Both the position numbers and the translations under genes were made by a program. This document shows positions 16,833-24,518 of a stretch of 64,000 nucleotides of DNA, piece after piece. Numbering within the stretch: position 1 is the first letter of the stretch; every line of letters starts with the position of its first letter. The stretch is from [Clostridium] celerecrescens 18A. Lineage in GTDB: Bacteria; Bacillota; Clostridia; Lachnospirales; Lachnospiraceae. Location: the NCBI RefSeq assembly GCF_002797975.1, contig NZ_PGET01000001.1:2418001-2482000 (forward strand). The letters are read 5' to 3'. Under the pieces are notes generated by a model, which was not told the DNA's origin, searched no databases, and worked only from the letters and a program-made list of their open reading frames with translations.

Positions 16833-16878
16833 ATTGACCGCATGGTCTATTATACACAAAATAGACTGTGCAGTCAAT
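16833..16878 (-). promoter_or_regulatory. TetR promoter embedded in a palindromic operator
   Basis: On the minus strand TTGACT (16877-16872), 17 nt, TATAAT (16854-16849). The whole promoter lies within a 46-bp near-perfect inverted repeat whose arms begin ATTGAC and include GTCTATT / AATAGAC. Binding here would block RNA polymerase directly. Confidence 0.85.
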
Positions 16879-17031
16879 CATATAGTATTAAAACGACACA
16901 ACCATTAATTAATGAACCAAAGAAGTTTTATTCCCAGAAGGTAATCCCACAGACTCAGAAGCCGCAGTATAAATACCTGTTAATCATACATAAGTATAGT
17001 GATTAAAATCTGAAAATCGTATATAAAAAGC

Positions 17032-17065
17032 AAAAGGACTAAACCGCGATGGTTCAAGTCCTTTT
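17032..17065 (-). terminator. Terminator of the ROK-MFS-PHP operon
   Basis: Stem AAAAGGACT / AGTCCTTTT with an inner GAACC/GGTT stem is followed on the minus strand by GCTTTTTAT. It lies about 30 nt after the PHP stop codon. Confidence 0.75.
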
Positions 17066-17093
17066 ACTTTATTATTCGATGAGCAGATATTTT
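17049..17093. repeat. Copy 2 of a 45-nt dispersed repeat
   Basis: Matches 14880-14924 at 39 of 45 positions. It runs from the PHP stop codon into one arm of the terminator. Confidence 0.6.
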
Positions 17094-17989
17094 TATAACG
17101 CCGCCTCATGAAGTCTTTTCTTGAATTGTTGATAGATATCTATTTCTTCATGGCAGCTCATACACCCCAGTTTGATTGCCGGCTTTGTTTTCCCATGAAA
17201 ATCGCTGCCCATTGTTTTCAGTAAATGAAATTTTTCTGCCTGGTTATTGTAAAAAGCAACCATGTTTTCATCATGATAACTACTGTATACTTCCAGCCCA
17301 TCAATACCACAAGTAACAATGCTTTCCAGAATCTTCTGATCCTGCCCGATATTAATCCTGGGGTGCGCAAGAACAGCTATGCCTCTTGCTTTTCTAATCA
17401 ATTGTATGGCTTCGTTCAGCCCAAGAAACTGAATAGGTACATAAGCCGGCTTCCCTTGGGAGCAAAAATCCCAATAAAAATTTACATAAGGATTATCACT
17501 ACGCTTCCCGTTCTTTCGATATGGTTCCAGAAAAGGATTGTTCCGATTTCTTTTATCCTCCAGAGCAACTTCAGCAATCATTTCACCTGTCACTACACCT
17601 TCTATGGCAAGATCCAGAACTTCTTCTATTTCAAGATGAATCCCTAACTCTTGCACTAGATGTATTAGTTTTGAAGAAGCATTTTGTTCTTTCTTTAAGA
17701 TATCCATTTCATTCTTTTCAAATTCAGATACTGTTGGATCAATCCCATATCCTAAAAGATGCAGATTAACTCCTTCAAATTGACAGTCAAGCTCAATAGC
17801 ACGAATCAATTCGATACCTGATTCATTTGCTGATTTCTCAGCATCTCCTATCCCTCGTACGGAATTATGGTCAGCTAAAGCAACCGTCTTTAAACCATGT
17901 TGTTTACACAGCTGTATGAGTTGTGATGGCGTGTATTCCCCATCGTTGCTGATATTGGAATGCATATGTAAATCTAACTGATTAACCAT
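17093..17989 (-). CDS. PHP-domain metal-dependent phosphoesterase
   Basis: The product has 298 residues. The metal-binding motifs of the PHP fold are all present: HMH near residues 8-10, ADHNS around residue 40, E in IRAIELD, AVLAHPR, and GSDFHG near the C-terminus. The family includes nucleoside 3',5'-bisphosphate and 5'-3' oligonucleotide phosphatases (YciV/TrpH) and histidinol phosphatases. Its position as last gene of a ROK-MFS operon suggests a sugar-phosphate or small phosphate ester substrate here. The ATG directly follows the MFS stop, with AAGGAGG inside the MFS end, so translation is coupled. Confidence 0.8.
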   Translation of the reverse strand: MVNQLDLHMHSNISNDGEYTPSQLIQLCKQHGLKTVALADHNSVRGIGDAEKSANESGIELIRAIELDCQFEGVNLHLLGYGIDPTVSEFEKNEMDILKKEQNASSKLIHLVQELGIHLEIEEVLDLAIEGVVTGEMIAEVALEDKRNRNNPFLEPYRKNGKRSDNPYVNFYWDFCSQGKPAYVPIQFLGLNEAIQLIRKARGIAVLAHPRINIGQDQKILESIVTCGIDGLEVYSSYHDENMVAFYNNQAEKFHLLKTMGSDFHGKTKPAIKLGCMSCHEEIDIYQQFKKRLHEAAL

Positions 17990-19150
17990 TTAAGCCCTCC
18001 TTGCCACGATTTTATTAATTTTCTCACTGCTGACAAACATCGTTATGAGTAACACCATAATAAATATGGGATAGAACTGTATCCCCACAACACTTGATAA
18101 TACCCCGATTGCTGGTGGTACCAGCATCGTTCCAATGTAAGCAAATGCCATCTGCACACCCATCAGTTTGCTTGAATTGTTTTTGCCGAAACGGGCTGGT
18201 GTTTCATGCAACATAGAAGGATAAATAGGTGCACATCCCATTCCAATCAAAATAAGGCCCAGCAAGTTGACATAGGTTTGATTAGAAATCAGTAATAAGA
18301 CAGCCCCAATACCAATGATAAATTGACCACATCGAATCAATGCAGGATTACTCCACTTGGCAGTGATAAACCCATTGACCAACCTGCCTATGGTGATGCC
18401 AAGGTAATATACGGATATCCAACCCGCGGCAACATCAGCAGAAACACCTTTTGTCTGCACCAGATAACTGGCGCCCCATAAACCGGTGGTAGCCTCTAAT
18501 GCGCAATAACAAAAGAAACCAAGAAGTGCTGAGCGTATTCCCGGCAATTGAAAGACATACTGGCTTTGATTTTCTGCAATTATGCTTTCTTCCCGACCTT
18601 CGCCAAACAATCTCCAAAGCGGTAATGAAACCAGCAAAATAATCACTAAAAAAATCTGAATAATTGCAACAGATAAATAACCCTTCTGCCACGACCCGTT
18701 ATGAGAAATGGCAACTGACATAATAGCGGGGCCCGCAGTTGCACCAAATCCCCAGAAACAATGAAGCCAACTCATATGTCTGGCTGAAAAATGCAAAGCC
18801 ACAAAATTATTTAAAGCAGCATCTACGGCCCCTGCTCCTAGTCCTAATGGAATTGCCATCAGGCATAACCATACATAGCTTAGGCTAAAGGAATAACCCA
18901 GCAAAGCCATGGCTGTAATAAATACACTGATTGATGTGAGTTTACCAGTACCAAGTTTTTGAATCAGTTTGCCACTCAGAATACTTGAGATTATGGTTCC
19001 GCAGGATATAATCATGGAGATTAATCCTGCCCCTGCCATTGGCAGGGATAAATCAGCCCGGACCGTTGGCCATGCAGCGCCAAGCATAGAATCAGGAAGC
19101 CCCAAACTGATAAATGCAATATAGATAATGATCAATAATAATGTCGTCAT
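17990..19150 (-). CDS. MFS transporter (sugar-type)
   Basis: This 386-residue protein has 12 hydrophobic segments. The early motif FISLGLPDSMLGAAWPTVRA and the conserved WLHCFWGFGATAGPAIMS in segment five are typical of the FucP/YfkF-like branch of the major facilitator superfamily. AGGAGATT precedes the ATG. It is encoded 13 nt after a ROK regulator and directly before a PHP phosphoesterase, so it probably carries the sugar or sugar derivative sensed by the ROK protein. Direction and substrate cannot be read from the sequence. Confidence 0.8.
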   Translation of the reverse strand: MTTLLLIIIYIAFISLGLPDSMLGAAWPTVRADLSLPMAGAGLISMIISCGTIISSILSGKLIQKLGTGKLTSISVFITAMALLGYSFSLSYVWLCLMAIPLGLGAGAVDAALNNFVALHFSARHMSWLHCFWGFGATAGPAIMSVAISHNGSWQKGYLSVAIIQIFLVIILLVSLPLWRLFGEGREESIIAENQSQYVFQLPGIRSALLGFFCYCALEATTGLWGASYLVQTKGVSADVAAGWISVYYLGITIGRLVNGFITAKWSNPALIRCGQFIIGIGAVLLLISNQTYVNLLGLILIGMGCAPIYPSMLHETPARFGKNNSSKLMGVQMAFAYIGTMLVPPAIGVLSSVVGIQFYPIFIMVLLITMFVSSEKINKIVARRA

Positions 19151-19163
19151 GGAATCTCCTATC

Positions 19164-20162
19164 TTATTGTTGCCATTTTGGTTCCAATGGTTTTAATGAG
19201 ATTTTTTTAATACCCTCTGCAAAATCTTTGCCAAAGTCACTTGATACAATAATGTCAGGCATTACTTCTGACTTGATTGTTTTTTTACAGTCCTCAATAA
19301 TGAGTTCAATCGCCACTTCGGCAAGATTTTCTCTGTAAATGACGAGGATATCTGGATTTAAAAGGCAGGTGAATGTAATAATTAATTTCTTAAGTGCCAC
19401 TGAAATATTTTCTGAAACATATGCTGGATTCTTCCAATCAAATCCATCCGGAAGAAATTTAGCTTCACCAGCAAAGCCATCTTTTCCTTTATACATATCA
19501 CCGTTGATAAAAACACCTGCACCTAAAGGATATTTCTCTGGAATATAAATGCCAACCACGTTTTTATCGTCACATTGATTAGAAGTACAATATCCTAGTA
19601 CAGCCGCGTTAACATCATTTTCAAAGACTACAGGTATTTGAAATTGGTTTCTCAAATGTTCCACAAGGGATTTCCCTTCAAGAGATATATAATCACTGAC
19701 CTCCATCTTCCCTCTGATTTCCTGCCCTGGCATACCAATGCCAATCAATTTAATGTTAGGATATTTATTCAGCATTTTCTCGATGATCAAATCAAAACTA
19801 CCTTCAGATATTTCATCTAAGACAATCTCGTTGCCTTCAATCACTTCCCCATATAGATTGACAACGGCAACATGGGTCAGATCCTTCATTTCATACTCAT
19901 TTGTATAAATGACTAATGCCGTACTGTATTCCTCATTAAAGGAATAGATTACTGCTGGTCTGCCACCACTGGATACTTCCAGCTCATCAAGCAGTATCTC
20001 TCCATCTCTCAAAAGCACTTCAACAAGTGAATTAATTGTTACCACGCTTAATCCTGTCAATTTTGCCAACTGAGGCTTTGTTGCTTTTTTATTTTCTTTT
20101 ATCACCCGCCTAACCGTATCTAAATTGATTTGTTTCATTAAATTTGCATTCCCTACAGCCAT
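19164..20162 (-). CDS. ROK-family transcriptional regulator
   Basis: It has 332 residues. The N-terminal helix-turn-helix (NKKATKPQLAKLTGLSVVTI) is followed by a ROK sugar-kinase-like fold. The second domain keeps GIGMPGQ and FENDVNAAVLGY, but the zinc CxCGxxGC motif of ROK kinases is not evident. It therefore resembles the NagC/XylR type that binds a sugar effector without phosphorylating it. AAGGGGG precedes the ATG. A palindrome overlaps its own promoter, and it heads the operon with the MFS and PHP genes, so it probably represses all three. Confidence 0.85.
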   Translation of the reverse strand: MAVGNANLMKQINLDTVRRVIKENKKATKPQLAKLTGLSVVTINSLVEVLLRDGEILLDELEVSSGGRPAVIYSFNEEYSTALVIYTNEYEMKDLTHVAVVNLYGEVIEGNEIVLDEISEGSFDLIIEKMLNKYPNIKLIGIGMPGQEIRGKMEVSDYISLEGKSLVEHLRNQFQIPVVFENDVNAAVLGYCTSNQCDDKNVVGIYIPEKYPLGAGVFINGDMYKGKDGFAGEAKFLPDGFDWKNPAYVSENISVALKKLIITFTCLLNPDILVIYRENLAEVAIELIIEDCKKTIKSEVMPDIIVSSDFGKDFAEGIKKISLKPLEPKWQQ

Positions 20163-20176
20163 ATTGCCCCCTTATT

Positions 20177-20231
20177 AAAGATGCTTTATAAAGTATCTTT
20201 ACTTTATCAGAAATGCAGCTAGTAGTCAAGG
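20177..20231 (-). promoter_or_regulatory. ROK operon promoter and palindromic operator
   Basis: Near-perfect palindrome at 20177-20200, with half-sites AAAGATGCTTTA and TAAAGTATCTTT. Upstream on the minus strand lie TTGACT, 17 nt and TAAAGT as a plausible -35/-10, the latter next to the operator. Confidence 0.6.
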
Positions 20232-20300
20232 TGATTCTATAGAAATTCTGTTCCTGCAAGGGCTGCCTTTGCCTTAGAAAGGGTCTGTCCTCAAAATAGG

Positions 20301-20342
20301 AAAAAGACAAACTATCCGCTTTATGCCAATAGTCTGTCTTTT
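20301..20342 (-). terminator. Terminator of the galactonate-type PTS operon
   Basis: A 14-bp stem (AAAAGACAGACTAT / ATAGTTTGTCTTTT, one G-U pair) is followed on the minus strand by T residues. It lies about 130 nt after the dehydratase stop. Nothing else is seen between 20232 and 20468. Confidence 0.8.
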
Positions 20343-20468
20343 GCTGCCACATATCGTTGCCACTGCTCAATCTAAATGTTCCTTGATATGTTCTTATCGG
20401 GCGCCTGAATGTGCGCTCCCTTTTCTTTTATATGATTTAATACTCCCCTTATGTCATCTATCACAGTA

Positions 20469-21614
20469 CTACCACTCAGCTTTTGTTCCATCATAATGCT
20501 TCCAGTTCGGATTCGACCAGCTGAGTCCTTCCATAGATACTTCTTTCACCTTTTCCTCGTCGATGATAAGACCCAATCCTGGTTTATCCGGTAAGCCGAT
20601 AAAACCGTCCTGATATTGGAATATCTCTTTATTTTCTACAAAATCCAGGAGATCAAAACCTTTGTTATAATGAATTCCAAGTGATTGCTCCTGAATAAAG
20701 ACATTGGGGCTGCAAGAATCAATTTGCAAAGTGGCTGCCAGTGCAATAGGACCATATGGGGCATGGGGAGCAGCTGCGATATCATAGGCTTCTGCCATAG
20801 CGATAATCTTCCTGGTTTCCATGATCCCACCAGCTAAAGCTACATCCGGCTGAATGATATCGATATATCCGCTTTTCAAAATATCTTTAAATCCCCAACG
20901 TGTATAAAGCCGTTCACCAGTTGCCAGCGGCGTCACCACATGCTCTGCCACTTCCTTAAACGCCTCCTGATTTTCACAAAGCACAACCTCCTCCAAAAAC
21001 ATTGGCCGGTATGGCTCCAACTCTTTTGCCAGAACTTTTGCCATCGGCTTATGCACACGTCCGTGAAAATCAACGCCAATATTCAAATCGTTACCAAAAG
21101 CCTCACGCAGAGCGGCAACCCGTGCCACCACTTCATCAATTTTTTTAAAATTATCAATATAATGAAGTTCCTCTGTCGCATTCATTTTTACCGAATCAAA
21201 GCCTCTTTCCACCCGGTCTTTTGCATCCTTTACCACATCGCCGGGACGGTCGCCGCCAATCCAGGAATAAACTTTAATCCGTTCTCTGGCGGCCCCTCCC
21301 ATTAAATCGTAGATCGGTGCTTGATAGTATTTCCCTTTAATATCCCAAAGTGCAATCTCAAGCCCGGAAATAACTGTCATATTAATCGGACCGCCGCGGA
21401 AAAATACGCGGTACAATTCCTGCCAGAGTGTTTCAATCTCCAATGGATTTCTGCCAATCAATCGTTTAGCCATTTCTTTTGCACCGGCTACTACGGTCTC
21501 GGTCTTCGTTCCGGAAACCATCTCTCCCCAGCCCTCGATGCCCTCGTCAGTGACTATTTTTACAAAAATCCACCGGGGTCTTACTGTATAAACGATTACG
21601 TCTGTTATTTTCAT
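20469..21614 (-). CDS. dgoD: D-galactonate dehydratase-type enolase-superfamily enzyme
   Basis: The protein has 381 residues. It carries the metal ligands and acid/base residues of DgoD at the expected places: Asp182 and His184 in VDFHGRVH, Glu208 in FLEE, Glu234 in GERL, and His284 in APHAPYG. Known members remove water from galactonate to give 2-dehydro-3-deoxygalactonate. Here it is the last gene of a PTS operon with a KDPG-type aldolase and no kinase, so the true substrate may be a phosphorylated aldonate (inference). It overlaps the IIC gene by 4 nt. Confidence 0.8.
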   Translation of the reverse strand: MKITDVIVYTVRPRWIFVKIVTDEGIEGWGEMVSGTKTETVVAGAKEMAKRLIGRNPLEIETLWQELYRVFFRGGPINMTVISGLEIALWDIKGKYYQAPIYDLMGGAARERIKVYSWIGGDRPGDVVKDAKDRVERGFDSVKMNATEELHYIDNFKKIDEVVARVAALREAFGNDLNIGVDFHGRVHKPMAKVLAKELEPYRPMFLEEVVLCENQEAFKEVAEHVVTPLATGERLYTRWGFKDILKSGYIDIIQPDVALAGGIMETRKIIAMAEAYDIAAAPHAPYGPIALAATLQIDSCSPNVFIQEQSLGIHYNKGFDLLDFVENKEIFQYQDGFIGLPDKPGLGLIIDEEKVKEVSMEGLSWSNPNWKHYDGTKAEW

Positions 21615-23005
21615 ATTTCAGCTCCTAAACCTGCAGCTTCCTTCTGCTTTTTCTCTTCTAATATTCTGGCTCTCTTCTTGTTCAAATTACTCATAAATAC
21701 CCATGTACCGGCGATTACGGCAATCAACAACGGAATGCTGATAACCAGATTACCGATAAATGCTTTGTAAACTAAAAAACTCACAGTCAGGCTGGTTGCC
21801 GCAAATGAGGTTATGTAACTCCCATCTGCTGCCAGATTCAGGCCAACACTGGTTGCTAACTCGGTAAGAACCGGTGCTGTAGCAGTACCGGCAAGCAAAA
21901 TAACACCAGTACAAACAAGTCCCATGATAATATTCTTAAATAAATTGCCCCTTGTAATAGCCACGACCAAAGCAACACGGAAGGTTACTACTGCCAGATC
22001 AGCAAACGGAAGGACACGGTTTCCGGGCAGAACAGCTGCCATTAAAATCGTTAACGGTATAACAATCAGCGATGTTGTAATAACATCCGGATTACCAACT
22101 ACCACTGCAGCATCCAGTCCAATAAGAAATTTCCTGCCTTTGAATTTGCTCTGAGTAAACTTTTTTGCCGCCTCAGAAATTGGCATTAAGCCTTCCATAA
22201 ATAAAGAAGTCATCTTAGGAATCAAGACCATAACTGCAGCCATATTCACACCCAATGCCAGGATTCCTGATACCGGATATTTTGCAAGAGCACCAATGAT
22301 ACAACCTAATATTAATCCCATCATGGTTGGTTCACCGAAAAAGCCTAAATATTTCTTAGCGTTTTTCACATCAAAATTTAGTTTGTTAATTCCTGGAATC
22401 CGATCAAGCAGCCAGTTAAGAGGTGCCGCAATGATCACAGAAGACAATGCAGACATTGTGGGCAGGGAAACACCGGGAATCCCAAAATAATCCTCTACCA
22501 GCGGCGCCGTCCAGTCAGAGAGTTTAAAGGTAATGACCGCCATTACCACGGTTGCCGCGATTCCCAACGGGATACTTTTCGTGACATAATAAACCATAAT
22601 ACCGACAATTGCCATGTGATGATAGTTCCAGATATCAACATCAAGCGTATCCGTAGCCTTAAGCACAAGCATAATAATATTCGTTGCCAGTATACAGAAA
22701 ATCAAAATAGCTATAATTGGTGACGACCAGGTTACCGCTGCGATTGCTCCCCAGCCTACATCAAGAATATCAAGTTTAATTCCAAAGTTTTCTACCATTG
22801 CCTGGGCAGCCGGTCCCAGGTTTGATTTCATCATATTGATAACCAGATTAATACCTGCAAAACCGATTCCAATTGTCAGTCCTGAACGAAAAGCTTTTGC
22901 TAATTTCACGCGAAAAATCAAACCGATGATCGTAATAATAATCGGAAGCATCACAACCGCTCCGGCAGCTAAAATCGTATTAAATATAGAATATATAATC
23001 TGCAT
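21611..23005 (-). CDS. gatC: PTS IIC component, galactitol family
   Basis: The ATG at 23005 (MQIIYSIFNTILAAG) is chosen because GGAG lies 8 nt before it; a GTG at 23011 is too close. About 464 residues, with many hydrophobic segments and the GatC-type features GFAGINLVI near residue 50 and NYHHMAIVG. It forms the membrane channel that takes up a polyol or sugar acid and passes it to IIB for phosphorylation. IIB (24 nt upstream) and IIA are separate genes in the same operon. Confidence 0.85.
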   Translation of the reverse strand: MQIIYSIFNTILAAGAVVMLPIIITIIGLIFRVKLAKAFRSGLTIGIGFAGINLVINMMKSNLGPAAQAMVENFGIKLDILDVGWGAIAAVTWSSPIIAILIFCILATNIIMLVLKATDTLDVDIWNYHHMAIVGIMVYYVTKSIPLGIAATVVMAVITFKLSDWTAPLVEDYFGIPGVSLPTMSALSSVIIAAPLNWLLDRIPGINKLNFDVKNAKKYLGFFGEPTMMGLILGCIIGALAKYPVSGILALGVNMAAVMVLIPKMTSLFMEGLMPISEAAKKFTQSKFKGRKFLIGLDAAVVVGNPDVITTSLIVIPLTILMAAVLPGNRVLPFADLAVVTFRVALVVAITRGNLFKNIIMGLVCTGVILLAGTATAPVLTELATSVGLNLAADGSYITSFAATSLTVSFLVYKAFIGNLVISIPLLIAVIAGTWVFMSNLNKKRARILEEKKQKEAAGLGAEI

Positions 23006-23028
23006 GATCACTTCTCCTTAGTTTTTAT

Positions 23029-23307
23029 TTACTTTAACATTGCAATAATCTCATCCAACGTCGCTTCTTCTCCGATTCCGGTCAAAAGGGAAATTGCACC
23101 AATCACCGGGATCCCCACATCCCCACCGGTGAATTTTCCTGTCGTAACCAGCAGATCAAAGTTTTCCGCTTTGGATTCCACCTCAAGAAGCTTACACTGT
23201 GTAACTGTAACGTCAATACCGCTGTCTTCACATTTCTCTTTTATTTTTGTACCTACCACTGTTGATGTTGCAATTCCATTTCCACAAGCTACTAATATTC
23301 TTTTCAT
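23029..23307 (-). CDS. gatB: PTS IIB component, galactitol family
   Basis: The ATG at 23307 (MKRILVACGNGIATS) has GGAG 6 nt upstream; a TTG four codons earlier is less likely. About 92 residues. Cys8 in VACGNGIATS is the phosphorylated residue of the Gat-type IIB family. It receives phosphate from IIA and transfers it to the substrate carried by IIC. Confidence 0.9.
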   Translation of the reverse strand: MKRILVACGNGIATSTVVGTKIKEKCEDSGIDVTVTQCKLLEVESKAENFDLLVTTGKFTGGDVGIPVIGAISLLTGIGEEATLDEIIAMLK

Positions 23308-23365
23308 GTCCTTCTCCAATCTGGTCCCGTAATTTTTAAGTCCTGTTTTCTATTAAATTTCTTAT

Positions 23366-23833
23366 TTACTGCTGTAATAGATGGCTGGATATAATATCGT
23401 AAACAGGTTTTGTATCGCTGGCTGTTACAATTTTTTTTAAGTTGTCCTGATCTTTAATTAACTCCACTACCTTTTGAAGCATCTCCAAATGACCATGTGC
23501 CTCTTTTAATGCCAGGACGATGATGATATTCACATCAATTTGATGGTCCGGTTCATCCATCGCACTGAATTTTACCGGTTTTTTTAGAATTCCCACACAG
23601 ATTGCTGCCTGATTGACATATCTTGTATCCGCATGGGGAATTGCTATATTGATTTCACCTGTTGACAGACCTGTTGGGAACATAGCCTCACGCTCCAGAA
23701 TAGCCTCTTTATACCCCTTTTTCACATAGCCTTTATCCAGCAAATAGTCCGTTAGCTGCGTCAGTGCTTCGGTATTTTCCTCTATTCCTTCCAGTTCCAG
23801 TATCAATGATTCATCAAAAACTATTTCACTCAT
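23366..23833 (-). CDS. gatA: PTS IIA component, fructose/mannitol/galactitol type
   Basis: It has 155 residues. PTGLSTGEINIAIPHADTRY carries the phosphorylation histidine (His67) in the IPHADT motif of the EIIA-2 family, followed by the PVKFSAMDEP segment. It takes phosphate from HPr and passes it to the IIB encoded next. It is placed between the aldolase and IIB genes in one operon. Confidence 0.9.
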   Translation of the reverse strand: MSEIVFDESLILELEGIEENTEALTQLTDYLLDKGYVKKGYKEAILEREAMFPTGLSTGEINIAIPHADTRYVNQAAICVGILKKPVKFSAMDEPDHQIDVNIIIVLALKEAHGHLEMLQKVVELIKDQDNLKKIVTASDTKPVYDIISSHLLQQ

Positions 23834-23845
23834 TCATATTCTCCT

Positions 23846-24463
23846 CTATATCAGCTGTTCTCTCAGCTTCTGTACAGATGCTTTTAGCCCGGACAGATTT
23901 TCACTGATTATATCCTCTTTTTTAAACAATCCGGAACCTATTCCCGCGTAAGCAGCCCCGGCATCAAAAAACTCCTTGACATTACTGCTGTTTATACCGC
24001 CTACCACCATCAGCGGAAGCTTACCAAGAGGTGCCTGAATATCCTTTAAATAAGCGGTTCCCATAATTCCAGCCGGAAACAGTTTGATAATATCTGCTCC
24101 ATCCCTTATGCCCTGCATTATTTCTGACGGAGTCAGAGCCGCAGGGACAGAAATAACCCCCTGTTCTTTGCATAACTCAATAATTTCCTTACTGAATGTA
24201 ATGGGAGATAATAAGAATCTGGCACCGGCAGCAATTGCTGCACCTGCCTCCTCATAGGTGGTTACCGTCCCGGCACCGACCAGTATATCATTACCGAATT
24301 CCTTACTGATGTTTTTGATAATCTCAATCGCATCCGGAGTATTCATCGTAATTTCAACTGATTTTATTGCGGTGCCGAGAAGACTTTTCACCACGGTTCT
24401 GATTTGAGAATGGGTATACCCTCTCAAAATGACTGTAATCTTTGGAAAATCTTCCTTTTTCAT
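23846..24463 (-). CDS. KDPG/KDPGal-type aldolase
   Basis: This 205-residue protein is a class I aldolase of the Eda/DgoA family. Arg14 (LRGY), Glu38 (SVEITMNTPDA), GAGTV, PAALTPSEI, and Schiff-base Lys127 in IIKLFPAG are all present. It splits 2-dehydro-3-deoxy-6-phospho-aldonates into pyruvate and glyceraldehyde 3-phosphate. It is the first gene after a sigma-54 promoter, ahead of PTS IIA, IIB, IIC and a galactonate-dehydratase-like gene, so it provides the last step of that pathway. Confidence 0.9.
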   Translation of the reverse strand: MKKEDFPKITVILRGYTHSQIRTVVKSLLGTAIKSVEITMNTPDAIEIIKNISKEFGNDILVGAGTVTTYEEAGAAIAAGARFLLSPITFSKEIIELCKEQGVISVPAALTPSEIMQGIRDGADIIKLFPAGIMGTAYLKDIQAPLGKLPLMVVGGINSSNVKEFFDAGAAYAGIGSGLFKKEDIISENLSGLKASVQKLREQLI

Positions 24464-24500
24464 CTTTCCACTCCTTTCTTGCCTCTACGCTATTATATAG

Positions 24501-24516
24501 AGCAAGAACCGTGCCA
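24501..24516 (-). promoter_or_regulatory. Sigma-54 (-24/-12) promoter of the aldolase-PTS-dehydratase operon
   Basis: The minus strand reads TGGCACGGTTCTTGCT, an exact match to the sigma-54 consensus TGGCAC-N5-TTGCW. It lies 38 nt upstream of the aldolase ATG and just past the stop of a GAFTGA-containing activator. The activator sites would have to lie within the 3' end of the regulator gene. Confidence 0.92.
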
Positions 24517-24518
24517 AC

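Noticed and set aside
20110..20370. 86-residue minus frame across the ROK promoter
   Set aside because: It runs through the operator and terminator and overlaps the ROK start in another frame.
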